This document shows, piece after piece, positions 27,083 through 34,191 of a stretch of DNA of 36,081 nucleotides. Position 1 is the stretch's first letter; each line of letters begins with the position of its first letter. The notes beneath the pieces were generated by a model. The model was not told the origin of the DNA. It was given only the letters and a program-made list of their open reading frames with translations, and ran no database searches. The DNA comes from JBBQYA01 sp038209155. GTDB taxonomy: Bacteria; Bacteroidota; Bacteroidia; Sphingobacteriales; Sphingobacteriaceae. The stretch covers positions 1 to 36,081 of the forward strand of contig JBBQYA010000022.1 of the NCBI GenBank assembly GCA_038209155.1, in the 5' to 3' direction. A program made the translations under genes and the position numbers.

Positions 27083-27451
27083 ATGAATAAAGAACAAGAT
27101 GATCAACAAAAAATAAAAGACTTATTAGAGAAAGAAATTCAAGAAAATTTGAGCAATGAAATGCAAGAAGATGCAACATTAGATTCAGGAACCGACGAAG
27201 AAGAAGAGGATAAAATGGCCTTCGGCTTTTCTTTTAATGCACAAGACGGAGAATCTGGTGATGAAAGTGAAGATAATGGAGATTTACCAAGTTTGATGCA
27301 AAAACCAGGTCATCGCTATGATCCGAATATAGATTCTGCACATTCCGAAAAATTAAGTCAAGATGGAATTATAGATAGCATGCATATTGCAAACGAAGAC
27401 GAGATTGGGTTTGCTTATGGTGAAGATACTTATGTAGATCCAGAGAAATAA
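27083..27451 (+). CDS. Small acidic protein of unknown function
   Basis: I place the start at the ATG at 27083 (MNKEQDDQQKIKDLLEKEI), giving 122 residues. An in-frame TTG at 27047 would add 12 less likely residues. The product is rich in Asp and Glu, especially TDEEEEDK and GESGDESEDNGDLP. An N-terminal predicted helix precedes the acidic centre, and the C-terminus ends DEIGFAYGEDTYVDPEK. There is no signal peptide or membrane span, so it should be cytosolic. I know no function. The last 17 codons are copied twice downstream (ending at 27687 and 27922) within a tandem array. The conserved tail sequence suggests a real gene, as does its fixed place before the methyltransferase. Confidence 0.7.
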   Translation: MNKEQDDQQKIKDLLEKEIQENLSNEMQEDATLDSGTDEEEEDKMAFGFSFNAQDGESGDESEDNGDLPSLMQKPGHRYDPNIDSAHSEKLSQDGIIDSMHIANEDEIGFAYGEDTYVDPEK

Positions 27452-27950
27452 ATTTCTTTACATTCTGCCAATTTGAACATTTAGAAAAAAAGCAAATAGT
27501 CCGCTTGTAAATTAAAATGAAATCTATTTTGCGATTGAAATAATTATATTTCCATTCAGGATTTTAAATCTTTTCCATTATTCTGCTAATTTCACAAATT
27601 AGAAAAAAAGCAATTATTTAGATTGCAAAAAAACATGAGATTGGGTTTGCTTATAATGAAGACACTTATGGAGATTCAGAGAAATAAATTCTTTACATTT
27701 CTGCCACTTTATACATTTAGAAAAAAGCAATTAGTCCGCTTGTAAATTAAAATGAAATCTATTTTGCGATTGAAGTCAATATATTTCCATTCAGGATTAT
27801 AAATCTTTTCCATTATTCTACTAATTTGACAAATGAGAAAAAAAGCAATTATTTAGATTGCAAAAAAACATGAGATTGGGTTTGCTTATAATGAAGACAC
27901 TTATATAGATTCAGAACACTAATCTTTTTGATTTTTCTGCTACTTTTGAC
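27401..27950. repeat. Tandem array built from the junction of two genes
   Basis: Two units of 236 and 235 bp (27401-27636 and 27637-27871), over 90% alike by eye, plus a partial third unit (27872-27950) run from the end of the acidic-protein gene to the methyltransferase start. Each starts with a copy of the gene's last codons, beginning with bases for EIGFAY. Inside each unit a more diverged 118-bp periodicity is visible. A CTG(C/A)C/TA core followed by AATTTG/ACTTTTG and AGAAAAAAAGCAA recurs at 27465, 27583, 27701, 27818 and 27937, and the last of these is the real promoter and start of the methyltransferase. The extra copies have lost the start codon. Confidence 0.85.
27941..27948 (+). promoter_or_regulatory. 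-7 promoter box of the methyltransferase gene
   Basis: TACTTTTG fits TAnnTTTG exactly and ends 3 bp before the chosen ATG. The same box at 28667 lies 4 bp before the SRP RNA 5' end. By that spacing the mRNA would begin at or within a few bases of the ATG, so it would be leaderless. No good -33 TTG at the usual distance is seen. Confidence 0.5.
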
Positions 27951-27951
27951 C

Positions 27952-28488
27952 ATGCAGAAAACAAGCAATTCAGATTTAAATCGAATATCTAAACAAGATT
28001 TTAGAACTGCCGAAAAAATTCCAGTAGTGCTGGTTTTGGATAATGTGCGTAGTTTAAACAACGTTGGTTCTGTGTTCAGAACATCTGATGCTTTCGCTGT
28101 AGAAGAAATTTATTTATGCGGAATTACTGGCATTCCACCACACAGAGATATTGAAAAAACTGCTCTCGGAGCAAGTGAAACTGTTCAATGGAAATACTTT
28201 GAAAATACCATTGATGCCATTCATTTATTAAAAAAATCCAATTACAAAATTATCGCTATTGAACAAGCTAAAGAAAGCATAATGCTAAACGAGGCAGAAA
28301 TTAAATTGGATGAAAAACTAGCATTTATATTTGGAAATGAAGTTAATGGAGTTTCAGAGGAAGTAATGAAAAACATTGATGAATGCATAGAAATACCTCA
28401 ATTTGGCACTAAACATTCTTTTAATATTTCTGTGAGTGCAGGAATTGTGCTTTGGCATTTTTATTTACAATTTTATAAAATGAAATAA
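27952..28488 (+). CDS. SpoU/TrmH family RNA 2'-O-methyltransferase
   Basis: This is a SPOUT-fold S-adenosylmethionine-dependent enzyme that methylates ribose 2'-OH groups in tRNA or rRNA. I use the ATG at 27952 (MQKTSNSDLNRISK), giving 178 residues. An in-frame TTG 24 bp upstream would add a hydrophobic IFLLLLT stretch formed from promoter DNA. The family motifs are LDNVRSLNNVGSVFRTSDAF (motif 1), LAFIFGNEVNGVSEEV (motif 2) and IPQFGTKHSFNISVSAGIVLW (motif 3, knot and SAM site). The compact single-domain form resembles TrmL/TrmH-like proteins. The target nucleoside cannot be read from the sequence. It follows the tandem array and precedes the SRP RNA. Confidence 0.92.
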   Translation: MQKTSNSDLNRISKQDFRTAEKIPVVLVLDNVRSLNNVGSVFRTSDAFAVEEIYLCGITGIPPHRDIEKTALGASETVQWKYFENTIDAIHLLKKSNYKIIAIEQAKESIMLNEAEIKLDEKLAFIFGNEVNGVSEEVMKNIDECIEIPQFGTKHSFNISVSAGIVLWHFYLQFYKMK

Positions 28489-28666
28489 TAAAATAAAAAC
28501 GTTTTGATTTCTTAAAAAGAATAATTTTTCTCTCAATGAAATAAAATTTTTAGTTGATAATTTTTTTGTTTGTAATTTAAGAATCAGGATTTTATTGGCT
28601 AAATCTCTAAAACCTCAATTAATCAAAAAGAATTGGATTTAAATTACCAATTGATCTAAAATTTTC

Positions 28667-28674
28667 TACTTTTG
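28667..28674 (+). promoter_or_regulatory. -7 promoter box of the SRP RNA gene
   Basis: TACTTTTG is a perfect TAnnTTTG match, five bases before the first paired base of the SRP RNA. The -33 position (28644-28646) reads TTA rather than TTG. An inverted repeat, AATTGG at 28631-28636 and CCAATT at 28647-28652, spans this region. Confidence 0.6.
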
Positions 28675-28678
28675 CCAC

Positions 28679-28775
28679 GGGTAAGTCTTATACGACCAGC
28701 TCCTGTTGAACTCCCCCAGGTTCGGAAGGAAGCAAGGGTAGATGGTTGTAGCGGTGCGATGTAAGTAGCTTACCC
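28679..28775 (+). ncRNA. ffs: Signal recognition particle RNA (4.5S, small bacterial type)
   Basis: This is the RNA core of the particle that, with Ffh, brings nascent membrane proteins to the membrane. It is about 97 nt with terminal helix GGGTAAG/CTTACCC. The apical domain has the conserved TTCGGAAGGAAGCAAGGG, containing the GGAA-type loop and the asymmetric loop that binds the Ffh M domain. It is followed at once by a T-rich run, so the terminal helix doubles as the terminator stem. It lies just before the transaldolase gene. Confidence 0.95.
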
Positions 28776-28791
28776 ATTTTTTTTCTTTTAT
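28776..28791 (+). terminator. T tract ending the SRP RNA
   Basis: The tract (ATTTTTTTTCTTTTAT) directly follows the closing helix of the SRP RNA. It leaves only 8 bp before the ATG of the next gene, so the transaldolase needs either readthrough or a promoter inside the SRP RNA region. Confidence 0.6.
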
Positions 28792-28799
28792 CAAATCCC

Positions 28800-29456
28800 A
28801 TGAAATTTTTTATCGATACTGCAAATCTTGACCAGATTAAAGAAGCTCAAAACCTTGGTATACTGGATGGTGTGACTACAAATCCATCCTTGATGGCAAA
28901 AGAAGGAATCACTGGAGATCAAAATGTAATCAATCATTATAAAGCAATTTGTGATGTAGTAGATGATTTTGTCAGTGCAGAAGTTATAGCAACTGATTAT
29001 GAAGGAATGGTGAGAGAAGGCGAAGCTTTAGCAAAATTGGATGCTAAAATTGTAGTGAAAATCCCAATGATAAAAGATGGAGTCCGCGCTTTAAAATATT
29101 TTTCATCCAAAGGAATTAGAACGAATTGTACCTTAGTTTTTTCAGCAGGCCAAGCTATTTTAGCCGCCAAAGCAGGAGCAACTTTTGTTTCCCCTTTTAT
29201 TGGTAGATTAGACGATATCGGTTTAGATGGAATGGAATTAATAGCCCAAATCAGACATATTTACGATGTTCAAGGATATGAAACAGAAATTCTTGCAGCA
29301 TCTGTTAGACATGTAACTCATTTAATAAAATGCGCAGAAATGGGTGCAGACGTTGCAACTTGTCCTTTAAGCGTGATTTTAGGATTATTAAAACATCCGC
29401 TTACCGATAGCGGACTAGCCACTTTTCTTGCAGATCATGCAAAAGTGAATAAATAG
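28800..29456 (+). CDS. Transaldolase-like protein (short TalC/FSA subfamily)
   Basis: It probably transfers a dihydroxyacetone unit between sugar phosphates in the non-oxidative pentose phosphate pathway. Some members instead act as fructose-6-phosphate aldolases. It has 218 residues, the short form. MKFFIDTANLDQIKEA opens the barrel, GVTTNPSLMAKEG is the phosphate/substrate segment, the Schiff-base lysine is K87 in KIVVKIPM, and NCTLVFSAGQAILAAKAGATFVSPFIGRLDD and ILAASVRHVTH are family signatures. The ATG is 24 bp after the end of the SRP RNA. The choice between transaldolase and aldolase activity is not decided here, though transaldolase is commoner in this phylum. Confidence 0.93.
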   Translation: MKFFIDTANLDQIKEAQNLGILDGVTTNPSLMAKEGITGDQNVINHYKAICDVVDDFVSAEVIATDYEGMVREGEALAKLDAKIVVKIPMIKDGVRALKYFSSKGIRTNCTLVFSAGQAILAAKAGATFVSPFIGRLDDIGLDGMELIAQIRHIYDVQGYETEILAASVRHVTHLIKCAEMGADVATCPLSVILGLLKHPLTDSGLATFLADHAKVNK

Positions 29457-29471
29457 ATTTGTCTTTTATTC

Positions 29472-30020
29472 ATCTTTTAAATTTTAACTTAAAGCCGTAA
29501 AAAATTACTCAAGGTTTCCAAAGTTTAAGTTGAATTTCCTTTCATACGAAGCGAAATAGATATTTTATATCCAACAAATTGGCGGAATATCAAGATTCTA
29601 AATTTTAACGCAAATCAGTAAAGAATTTCCCAAAGTTCTCAAGGAAAAAGTTGATTTTCCTTTAATAAGGAGCGAAATAGTTTTACCACATCCAACAAAT
29701 TGGCAGAATATCAAGATTTTAAATTTTTAACGCAAATCAGTAAAGAATTTCCCAAAGTTGGCAAGGAAAAAGTTGAATTTCTTTTCATACGTAGCGAAAT
29801 AGATTTATCACATCCAACAAATTGGCGGAATATCAAGATTTTAAATTTTTAACATAAAGCCGCAAGAATTTCCCAAAGTTCTCAAGGAAAAAGTTGAATT
29901 TCCTTTCTTATCGAGCGAAAGCGATTCAATAAATCCAACAAATTGGCAGAGCAATAAGATTTTTGATTTTAACGTAAAGTGGCAAATAGATAAGCAAAGT
30001 TCCCAAATCTATCGTTGAAT
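29472..30020. repeat. Tandem array with a 121-bp period
   Basis: Four full units and a decayed fifth lie between convergent genes. The marker CCAACAAATTGGC occurs at 29571, 29692, 29814 and 29935 (spacing 121, 122, 121). Each unit has a TTTAAATTTTAACGCAAA-like start, a CCCAAAGTTCTCAAGGAAA-like middle, a GCGAAAtag stretch, and the small hairpin CCAA-caaa-TTGG. The CGCAAA/CCCAAAG/CTCAAGG flavour recalls the CGCAAAG-type intergenic repeats of many bacteria (weak inference). There is no open frame, and no unique spacers are seen, so it is not a CRISPR array. The remainder to 30101 is AT-rich and featureless. Confidence 0.9.
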
Positions 30021-30101
30021 TATATAAAATTTAGGTGATTAAGATTTACAGAAATTAGTAAATTCTATAAAGACAAGATTTTACTTTTTACAATCTAATA
30101 C

Positions 30102-30605
30102 TTATAATTCATGAAAATTTATTTGACCAAAAAAATCTCCAATCAATTCATTGCTCTCCAGCAAAATTCCCTTCACTCCTACTTTTGCTGCTGCATCCAT
30201 ATCTCTTTGTTTATCGCCAAACATAAATGATTGTGCAGGATCAATTTGAAATCGAGAAATCGCTTTTTCCAACATTCCTGAATCTGGTTTTCGACAAATA
30301 CAATCTCCATTAAAATTTGGATGATGCCTGCAATAATAAAATTCAGCAATTATTGCATCATGTTTTTTCAATTCTTGAGAAAAATAATTATGCATTTTAT
30401 TTAATTCATCTACAGAATAAAGATTTTTTGCCAGACCTCCTTGGTTCGTTATTATGATTAATAAGAACCCTTGATCAACTAATATTTTTAAACTTTCGCA
30501 CAAACTAGGCAGCAACTTAAAATCCTCTAATCGAGTAATGTAATCACCGATTTCTTCGTTTATTATTCCATCACGATCCAAGAAAATTGCTTTATTTTTA
30601 TTCAT
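30102..30605 (-). CDS. gmhB: D-glycero-manno-heptose-1,7-bisphosphate 7-phosphatase
   Basis: This is a HAD-superfamily phosphatase that removes the 7-phosphate in ADP- or GDP-heptose synthesis for surface polysaccharide. It has 167 residues. The nucleophile motif FLDRDGIIN has D10 and D12, motif II is IITNQGG, CRKPDSGML supplies the motif III lysine, and MFGDKQRDMDAA supplies motif IV. The zinc-binding loop YYCRHHPNFNGDCICRKP (one Cys, two His, two Cys nearby) is the feature that separates GmhB from the histidinol phosphatase of HisB. It stands alone, divergent from the glycosyltransferase at 30716. Confidence 0.92.
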   Translation of the reverse strand: MNKNKAIFLDRDGIINEEIGDYITRLEDFKLLPSLCESLKILVDQGFLLIIITNQGGLAKNLYSVDELNKMHNYFSQELKKHDAIIAEFYYCRHHPNFNGDCICRKPDSGMLEKAISRFQIDPAQSFMFGDKQRDMDAAAKVGVKGILLESNELIGDFFGQINFHEL

Positions 30606-30715
30606 ATAAACATTGAAAAAGGTAAACGTTATTATTTTTTATTGCGGAGTAATACTATTGAGCCGTCAAATTATCACATAATTACCTATTTTAGACCAAA
30701 TTTTTAAAAATAACT

Positions 30716-31456
30716 GTGTCAGACTGTTTAGTCATCATACCTACCTACAACGAAAAAGAGAATATTGAGAAAATAATTCGAAAGGTTTTTTCTCTCGATA
30801 AACTTTTTGAAATATTGATTGTCGATGATAACTCACCAGATGGAACACAAAAAATAGTAGAGAATTTACAAACTGAGTTTTCTGATAAGTTACATTTAGA
30901 AAAAAGACCCGGAAAACAAGGCTTGGGAACAGCTTATATTTATGGTTTCAAATGGGCAATCCAAAGAAAGTATGAATATATTTTTGAGATGGATGCAGAT
31001 TTTAGCCACAATCCAGAAGATTTGATAAAATTATACGCGGCATGTGCTGCTGGTGCAGATTTAGCAATTGGTTCTAGATATGTATCAGGAATCAATGTGG
31101 TAAATTGGCCAATGAGTAGAGTTTTAATGTCATATTTCGCATCTTATTATGTCAGAGTTTTCACAGGAATGTCAATTCAAGATACTACAGCAGGTTTCAA
31201 ATGTTACAGAAGAATCGTTTTAGAAACAATAAATCTCGATAAAATAAAATTTATAGGTTATGCTTTTCAAATAGAAATGAAATTTACAGCTTGGAAAACT
31301 GGTTTTACAGTTGTTGAAGTTCCTATTATTTTCACAGACAGAAGCGAAGGAACCTCTAAGATGAGTAAAGGAATTTTCAAAGAAGCCTTTTTAGGAGTTT
31401 TGGAAATGAAAATCAGAAGTTTTTTTACTAAATATCCTAAATTAAATAGAGGATAA
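30716..31456 (+). CDS. Polyprenol-monophosphomannose synthase-like GT2 glycosyltransferase
   Basis: It probably transfers mannose (or another hexose) from a nucleotide sugar to polyprenyl phosphate on the cytoplasmic side of the membrane. The start is a GTG (SDCLVIIPTYNEKEN), and no ATG fits better. It has 246 residues. The GT2 motifs are IVDDNSPDGT, EMDADFSHNPED (the metal-binding DAD) and ADLAIGSRYVSG, then QDTTAGFKCYRR and the C-terminal FTDRSEGTSKMSK. There is no membrane-anchor domain, as in short DPM1-like synthases. It overlaps ruvB by one base (TAATG), so the two are translationally coupled. The membrane glycosyltransferase at 34566 could use its product (inference). Confidence 0.92.
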   Translation: MSDCLVIIPTYNEKENIEKIIRKVFSLDKLFEILIVDDNSPDGTQKIVENLQTEFSDKLHLEKRPGKQGLGTAYIYGFKWAIQRKYEYIFEMDADFSHNPEDLIKLYAACAAGADLAIGSRYVSGINVVNWPMSRVLMSYFASYYVRVFTGMSIQDTTAGFKCYRRIVLETINLDKIKFIGYAFQIEMKFTAWKTGFTVVEVPIIFTDRSEGTSKMSKGIFKEAFLGVLEMKIRSFFTKYPKLNRG

Positions 31457-32490
31457 TGATCAATCCAAATTTAGATCCCGAGGCAGAAAATTTAAATCCT
31501 GAAGAGAAAGAAATTGAAAAAGTTCTGCGTCCTTCGGCGTTTGATGATTTCACTGGACAGCATAAAATAATTGAGAACCTAAAGGTTTTTGTGGAAGCTG
31601 CAAAAATGCGAGGAGAAGCTCTCGATCATGTTCTATTGCATGGCCCTCCCGGTTTAGGGAAAACAACTTTATCACATATTATTGCTAATGAATTGGGGGT
31701 TCAAATCAGAATTACTTCTGGTCCTGTTTTAGACAAACCAGGTGATCTTGCTGGTTTATTAACCAATTTAGAAGAAGGAGACATTTTATTTATCGACGAA
31801 ATTCATCGTTTAAGTCCAGTAGTAGAAGAATATTTGTATTCTGCTATGGAGGATTATAAAATAGATATTATGCTAGAAACTGGGCCTAATGCAAGAAGTG
31901 TCCAGATTGCTTTGAATCCTTTTACTTTAGTAGGCGCCACCACTCGATCTGGATTATTAACTTCTCCACTTAGAGCAAGATTTGGAATTAATTCACGATT
32001 AGAATATTACGATACCAAACTTTTAACGACAATAGTATTGCGTTCTAGTTCTATTTTAAATACTCCAATATCTGATGAAGGGGCTTTTGAAATTGCCAGA
32101 AGAAGTCGTGGAACTCCCAGAATTGCAAATGCTTTATTAAGAAGAACCAGAGATTTTGCTCAAATAAAAGGAAATGGAACGATCGATGTAGAAATTGCAA
32201 ATTATGCTCTGAATGCATTGAATGTTGATATTCATGGTTTAGATGAAATGGATAATCGAATTTTAACTACAATTATTGACAAATTTAAAGGTGGTCCAGT
32301 TGGATTAAAAACCATTGCTACTGCTTGTGGAGAAGAAGAAGGTACGATCGAAGAAGTATATGAGCCATTTTTAATTAAAGAAGGATATCTGATGAGAACA
32401 TCTCGTGGAAGAGAAGCTACGGAATTAGCATATAAACATTTAAATCGTAAACAGCCAGGAAACAGAAATCTTGGTTTGTTCGATTCCTGA
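31456..32490 (+). CDS. ruvB: Holliday junction branch-migration ATPase RuvB
   Basis: RuvB is the hexameric motor that with RuvA drives branch migration at recombination junctions. It has 344 residues, the normal length. Walker A is GPPGLGKT (63-70) and Walker B is LFIDEIHR with D114 and E115. Sensor 1 is VGATTRSG, and the sensor 2/arginine region is GTPRIANALLRRTRDFA. The C-terminal winged-helix ends with MRTSRGREATELAYKHL. Its ATG overlaps the stop of the preceding glycosyltransferase, and queG follows 24 bp later. ruvA and ruvC are not in this window. Confidence 0.99.
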   Translation: MINPNLDPEAENLNPEEKEIEKVLRPSAFDDFTGQHKIIENLKVFVEAAKMRGEALDHVLLHGPPGLGKTTLSHIIANELGVQIRITSGPVLDKPGDLAGLLTNLEEGDILFIDEIHRLSPVVEEYLYSAMEDYKIDIMLETGPNARSVQIALNPFTLVGATTRSGLLTSPLRARFGINSRLEYYDTKLLTTIVLRSSSILNTPISDEGAFEIARRSRGTPRIANALLRRTRDFAQIKGNGTIDVEIANYALNALNVDIHGLDEMDNRILTTIIDKFKGGPVGLKTIATACGEEEGTIEEVYEPFLIKEGYLMRTSRGREATELAYKHLNRKQPGNRNLGLFDS

Positions 32491-32514
32491 TTTTATTTCT
32501 AAAAATAATTTTTG

Positions 32515-33444
32515 ATGCCCACCATTTCTGAATCGACTAATTTAATTAGAAACGAAGCTGAACGTTTAGGATTTTATTTTTGCGGATTTTCTAAAGCAGA
32601 ATTTCTTGAATTGGAAGCAAGCCAATTAGAAAACTGGTTGAGAAAAGAAAATCATGGAGAAATGCAGTACATGGAAAATCATTTCGAGAAAAGATTAGAT
32701 CCTAGAAAATTAGTTGATGGAGCACAAACCGTTATTTCATTAGGTTATAATTATTTTTCCAATCAAATTCAATCAGACCCAAGTGCTCCAAAAATTTCTA
32801 AATATGCTTATGGAATTGATTATCATTTAGTCATAAAAGAAAAATTAAAGTTACTTTTTCATTTTATTCAAGAGAAAATAGGAGAAGTAAATGGTAGAAT
32901 GTTCGTGGATTCTGCTCCTGTGATGGAAAAAACTTGGGCTAAAAAATCTGGTTTAGGTTGGCAAGGAAAAAACGCAAATTTAATTAACAAAGAAAAAGGC
33001 TCTTTTTTTTTCTTAGCAGAATTAATCGTTGATTTAAAATTAGATTACGATCAACCCATAAAAGATTATTGCGGAACTTGCACAAAATGTTTAGATGCTT
33101 GCCCAACCGATGCTTTGCATACTCCTTATGAGGTAGATAGTAAGAAATGTATATCCTATTTAACCATTGAACTTAAAAACCAAATACCTGAAGAATTTAA
33201 AGGGAAAATGGATAATTGGATGTTTGGATGCGATATCTGCCAAGATGTTTGTCCTTGGAATCGCTTTTCTGTTTTGCATCAAGAAACTAATTTTAATCCC
33301 AAACAAGAACTTTTAACTAATTCTAAAAAAGATTGGGAATCTCTAAACGAGGAAGTTTTTACCAAAATTTTTAAGAATTCGGCAGTAAAAAGAACTGGAT
33401 TCGACGGATTGACAAGAACGATAAGTTTTTTAAAAGAAAAATAA
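32515..33444 (+). CDS. queG: Epoxyqueuosine reductase QueG
   Basis: QueG makes the last step of queuosine synthesis, reducing epoxyqueuosine at the wobble base of tRNAs with GUN anticodons, using cobalamin and two [4Fe-4S] clusters. The ATG at 32515 (MPTISESTNLIRN) is preferred to the adjacent TTG, giving 309 residues. Eight cysteines in the ferredoxin-like pattern are present: C186, C189, C192, C196, then C212, C239, C242 and C246 (CGTCTKCLDACP and CDICQDVCPW). VDSAPVMEKTWAKKSGLGWQGKNANLI is the cobalamin/substrate-domain signature. It lacks the long C-terminal HEAT repeats of the E. coli form and so is shorter. It converges with ubiX, with 2 bp between the stops. Confidence 0.97.
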   Translation: MPTISESTNLIRNEAERLGFYFCGFSKAEFLELEASQLENWLRKENHGEMQYMENHFEKRLDPRKLVDGAQTVISLGYNYFSNQIQSDPSAPKISKYAYGIDYHLVIKEKLKLLFHFIQEKIGEVNGRMFVDSAPVMEKTWAKKSGLGWQGKNANLINKEKGSFFFLAELIVDLKLDYDQPIKDYCGTCTKCLDACPTDALHTPYEVDSKKCISYLTIELKNQIPEEFKGKMDNWMFGCDICQDVCPWNRFSVLHQETNFNPKQELLTNSKKDWESLNEEVFTKIFKNSAVKRTGFDGLTRTISFLKEK

Positions 33445-33446
33445 AT

Positions 33447-34013
33447 TTATTCCACTTCACTCCAACCAAGAGTTCCATTATCAAGTCCAGCCAAACTCAT
33501 TACTCTTTGTACTACTGTTTCAGCCACTTCTTTAACGGTTTTGGGTTTAGAATAAAATGATGGAGTAGCTGGACAAATAATCCCGCCAGCCTGTGTCACG
33601 GTAAGCATATTATTGATATGAATTAAATTTAATGGAGTTTCTCTACTTACTAAAATTAATTTTCTTCTTTCTTTTAAAATTACATCGGCGGCACGGGTAA
33701 TTAAATCATCAGATATTCCCGATGCTATACGCCCTAATACACCCATACTGCAAGGACAAACAATCATAGTCTCAAAATGGGCAGATCCAGAAGCAAAAGG
33801 CGCCATAAAATCCGATTTTTCATAAAAATTAAATGAATAATTTTTCCAATCTTCATTATCTAACTCAAATTTCCAAACATCTTTTGCATTTGAACTCATT
33901 ACAACACCCACTTCAATTTCATTTTGATTTAATAATTGAAGTCGGTCTAAAAGCAATTGAGCATAAATAGAACCGCTAGCACCAGAAATTGCAACAACAA
34001 TTTTCTTTTTCAT
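33447..34013 (-). CDS. ubiX: Flavin prenyltransferase UbiX
   Basis: UbiX joins a dimethylallyl group to FMN to make prenylated FMN, the cofactor of UbiD-type decarboxylases. I choose the ATG at 34013 (MKKKIVVAISGASGS), giving 188 residues, the family length. An upstream start would add an unlikely MLLNYYHYPIYLN extension. Features are the FMN-binding GASGSIYA near the N-terminus, FASGSAHFETMIVCPCSMGVLGRIASGISDDLITRAADV in the centre, RRKLILVSRETPLN with the prenyl-phosphate-binding arginine, and the closing PATPSFYSKPKTV. No ubiD is seen in the window. The two putative small RNAs lie just upstream on the same strand. Confidence 0.96.
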   Translation of the reverse strand: MKKKIVVAISGASGSIYAQLLLDRLQLLNQNEIEVGVVMSSNAKDVWKFELDNEDWKNYSFNFYEKSDFMAPFASGSAHFETMIVCPCSMGVLGRIASGISDDLITRAADVILKERRKLILVSRETPLNLIHINNMLTVTQAGGIICPATPSFYSKPKTVKEVAETVVQRVMSLAGLDNGTLGWSEVE

Positions 34014-34053
34014 ATAATTAAGATAGATTGGATAATGATAATAATTTAATAAC

Positions 34054-34149
34054 AAAAAAAAGAGCTGATTAGTTTCCTAATCAGCCCTACATCTACCTAT
34101 GAAAAACATGCCCTTGGAGGGCAATTCATATAAACCAATTACTATGCCA
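34054..34149 (-). ncRNA. Putative small RNA element, copy 1
   Basis: On the minus strand this about 96-bp element opens with TGGCATAGTAATTGG and continues to hairpin 1, TGCCC-tccaa-GGGCA. The core CATGTTTTTCATAGGTAGATG follows, then hairpin 2, GCTGATTAG-GAAA-CTAATCAGC, which runs directly into TCTTTTTTTT and so has the form of an intrinsic terminator. It is a diverged copy of 34192-34284. The GTAGATGTAG part matches the 5' end of the nearby tRNA-His. The core also holds a mini-ORF, MFFIGRCRAD (34109-34077). It could be the distal copy of a tandem small RNA, a leader of ubiX, or a relic. It ends about 40 bp before the ubiX start, so a leader with a terminator is possible. The function is unknown. 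Confidence 0.55.
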
Positions 34150-34191
34150 AGGGATTTAAATTTATAATTGAATAAAAAAAAAAATTAAAAT

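Noticed and set aside
27928..27951. TTG start for the methyltransferase
   Set aside because: The extra residues would be encoded by the -7 promoter box and the repeat spacer. The ATG at 27952 begins a normal SpoU protein.
29472..30020. CRISPR array
   Set aside because: The repeats are about 121 bp and directly adjoining, with no unique spacers of 25-45 bp and no cas genes in the window.
34014..34055. Upstream start of ubiX
   Set aside because: It would add an AT-rich MLLNYYHYPIYLN extension before the conserved MKKKIVVAISGASGS start.
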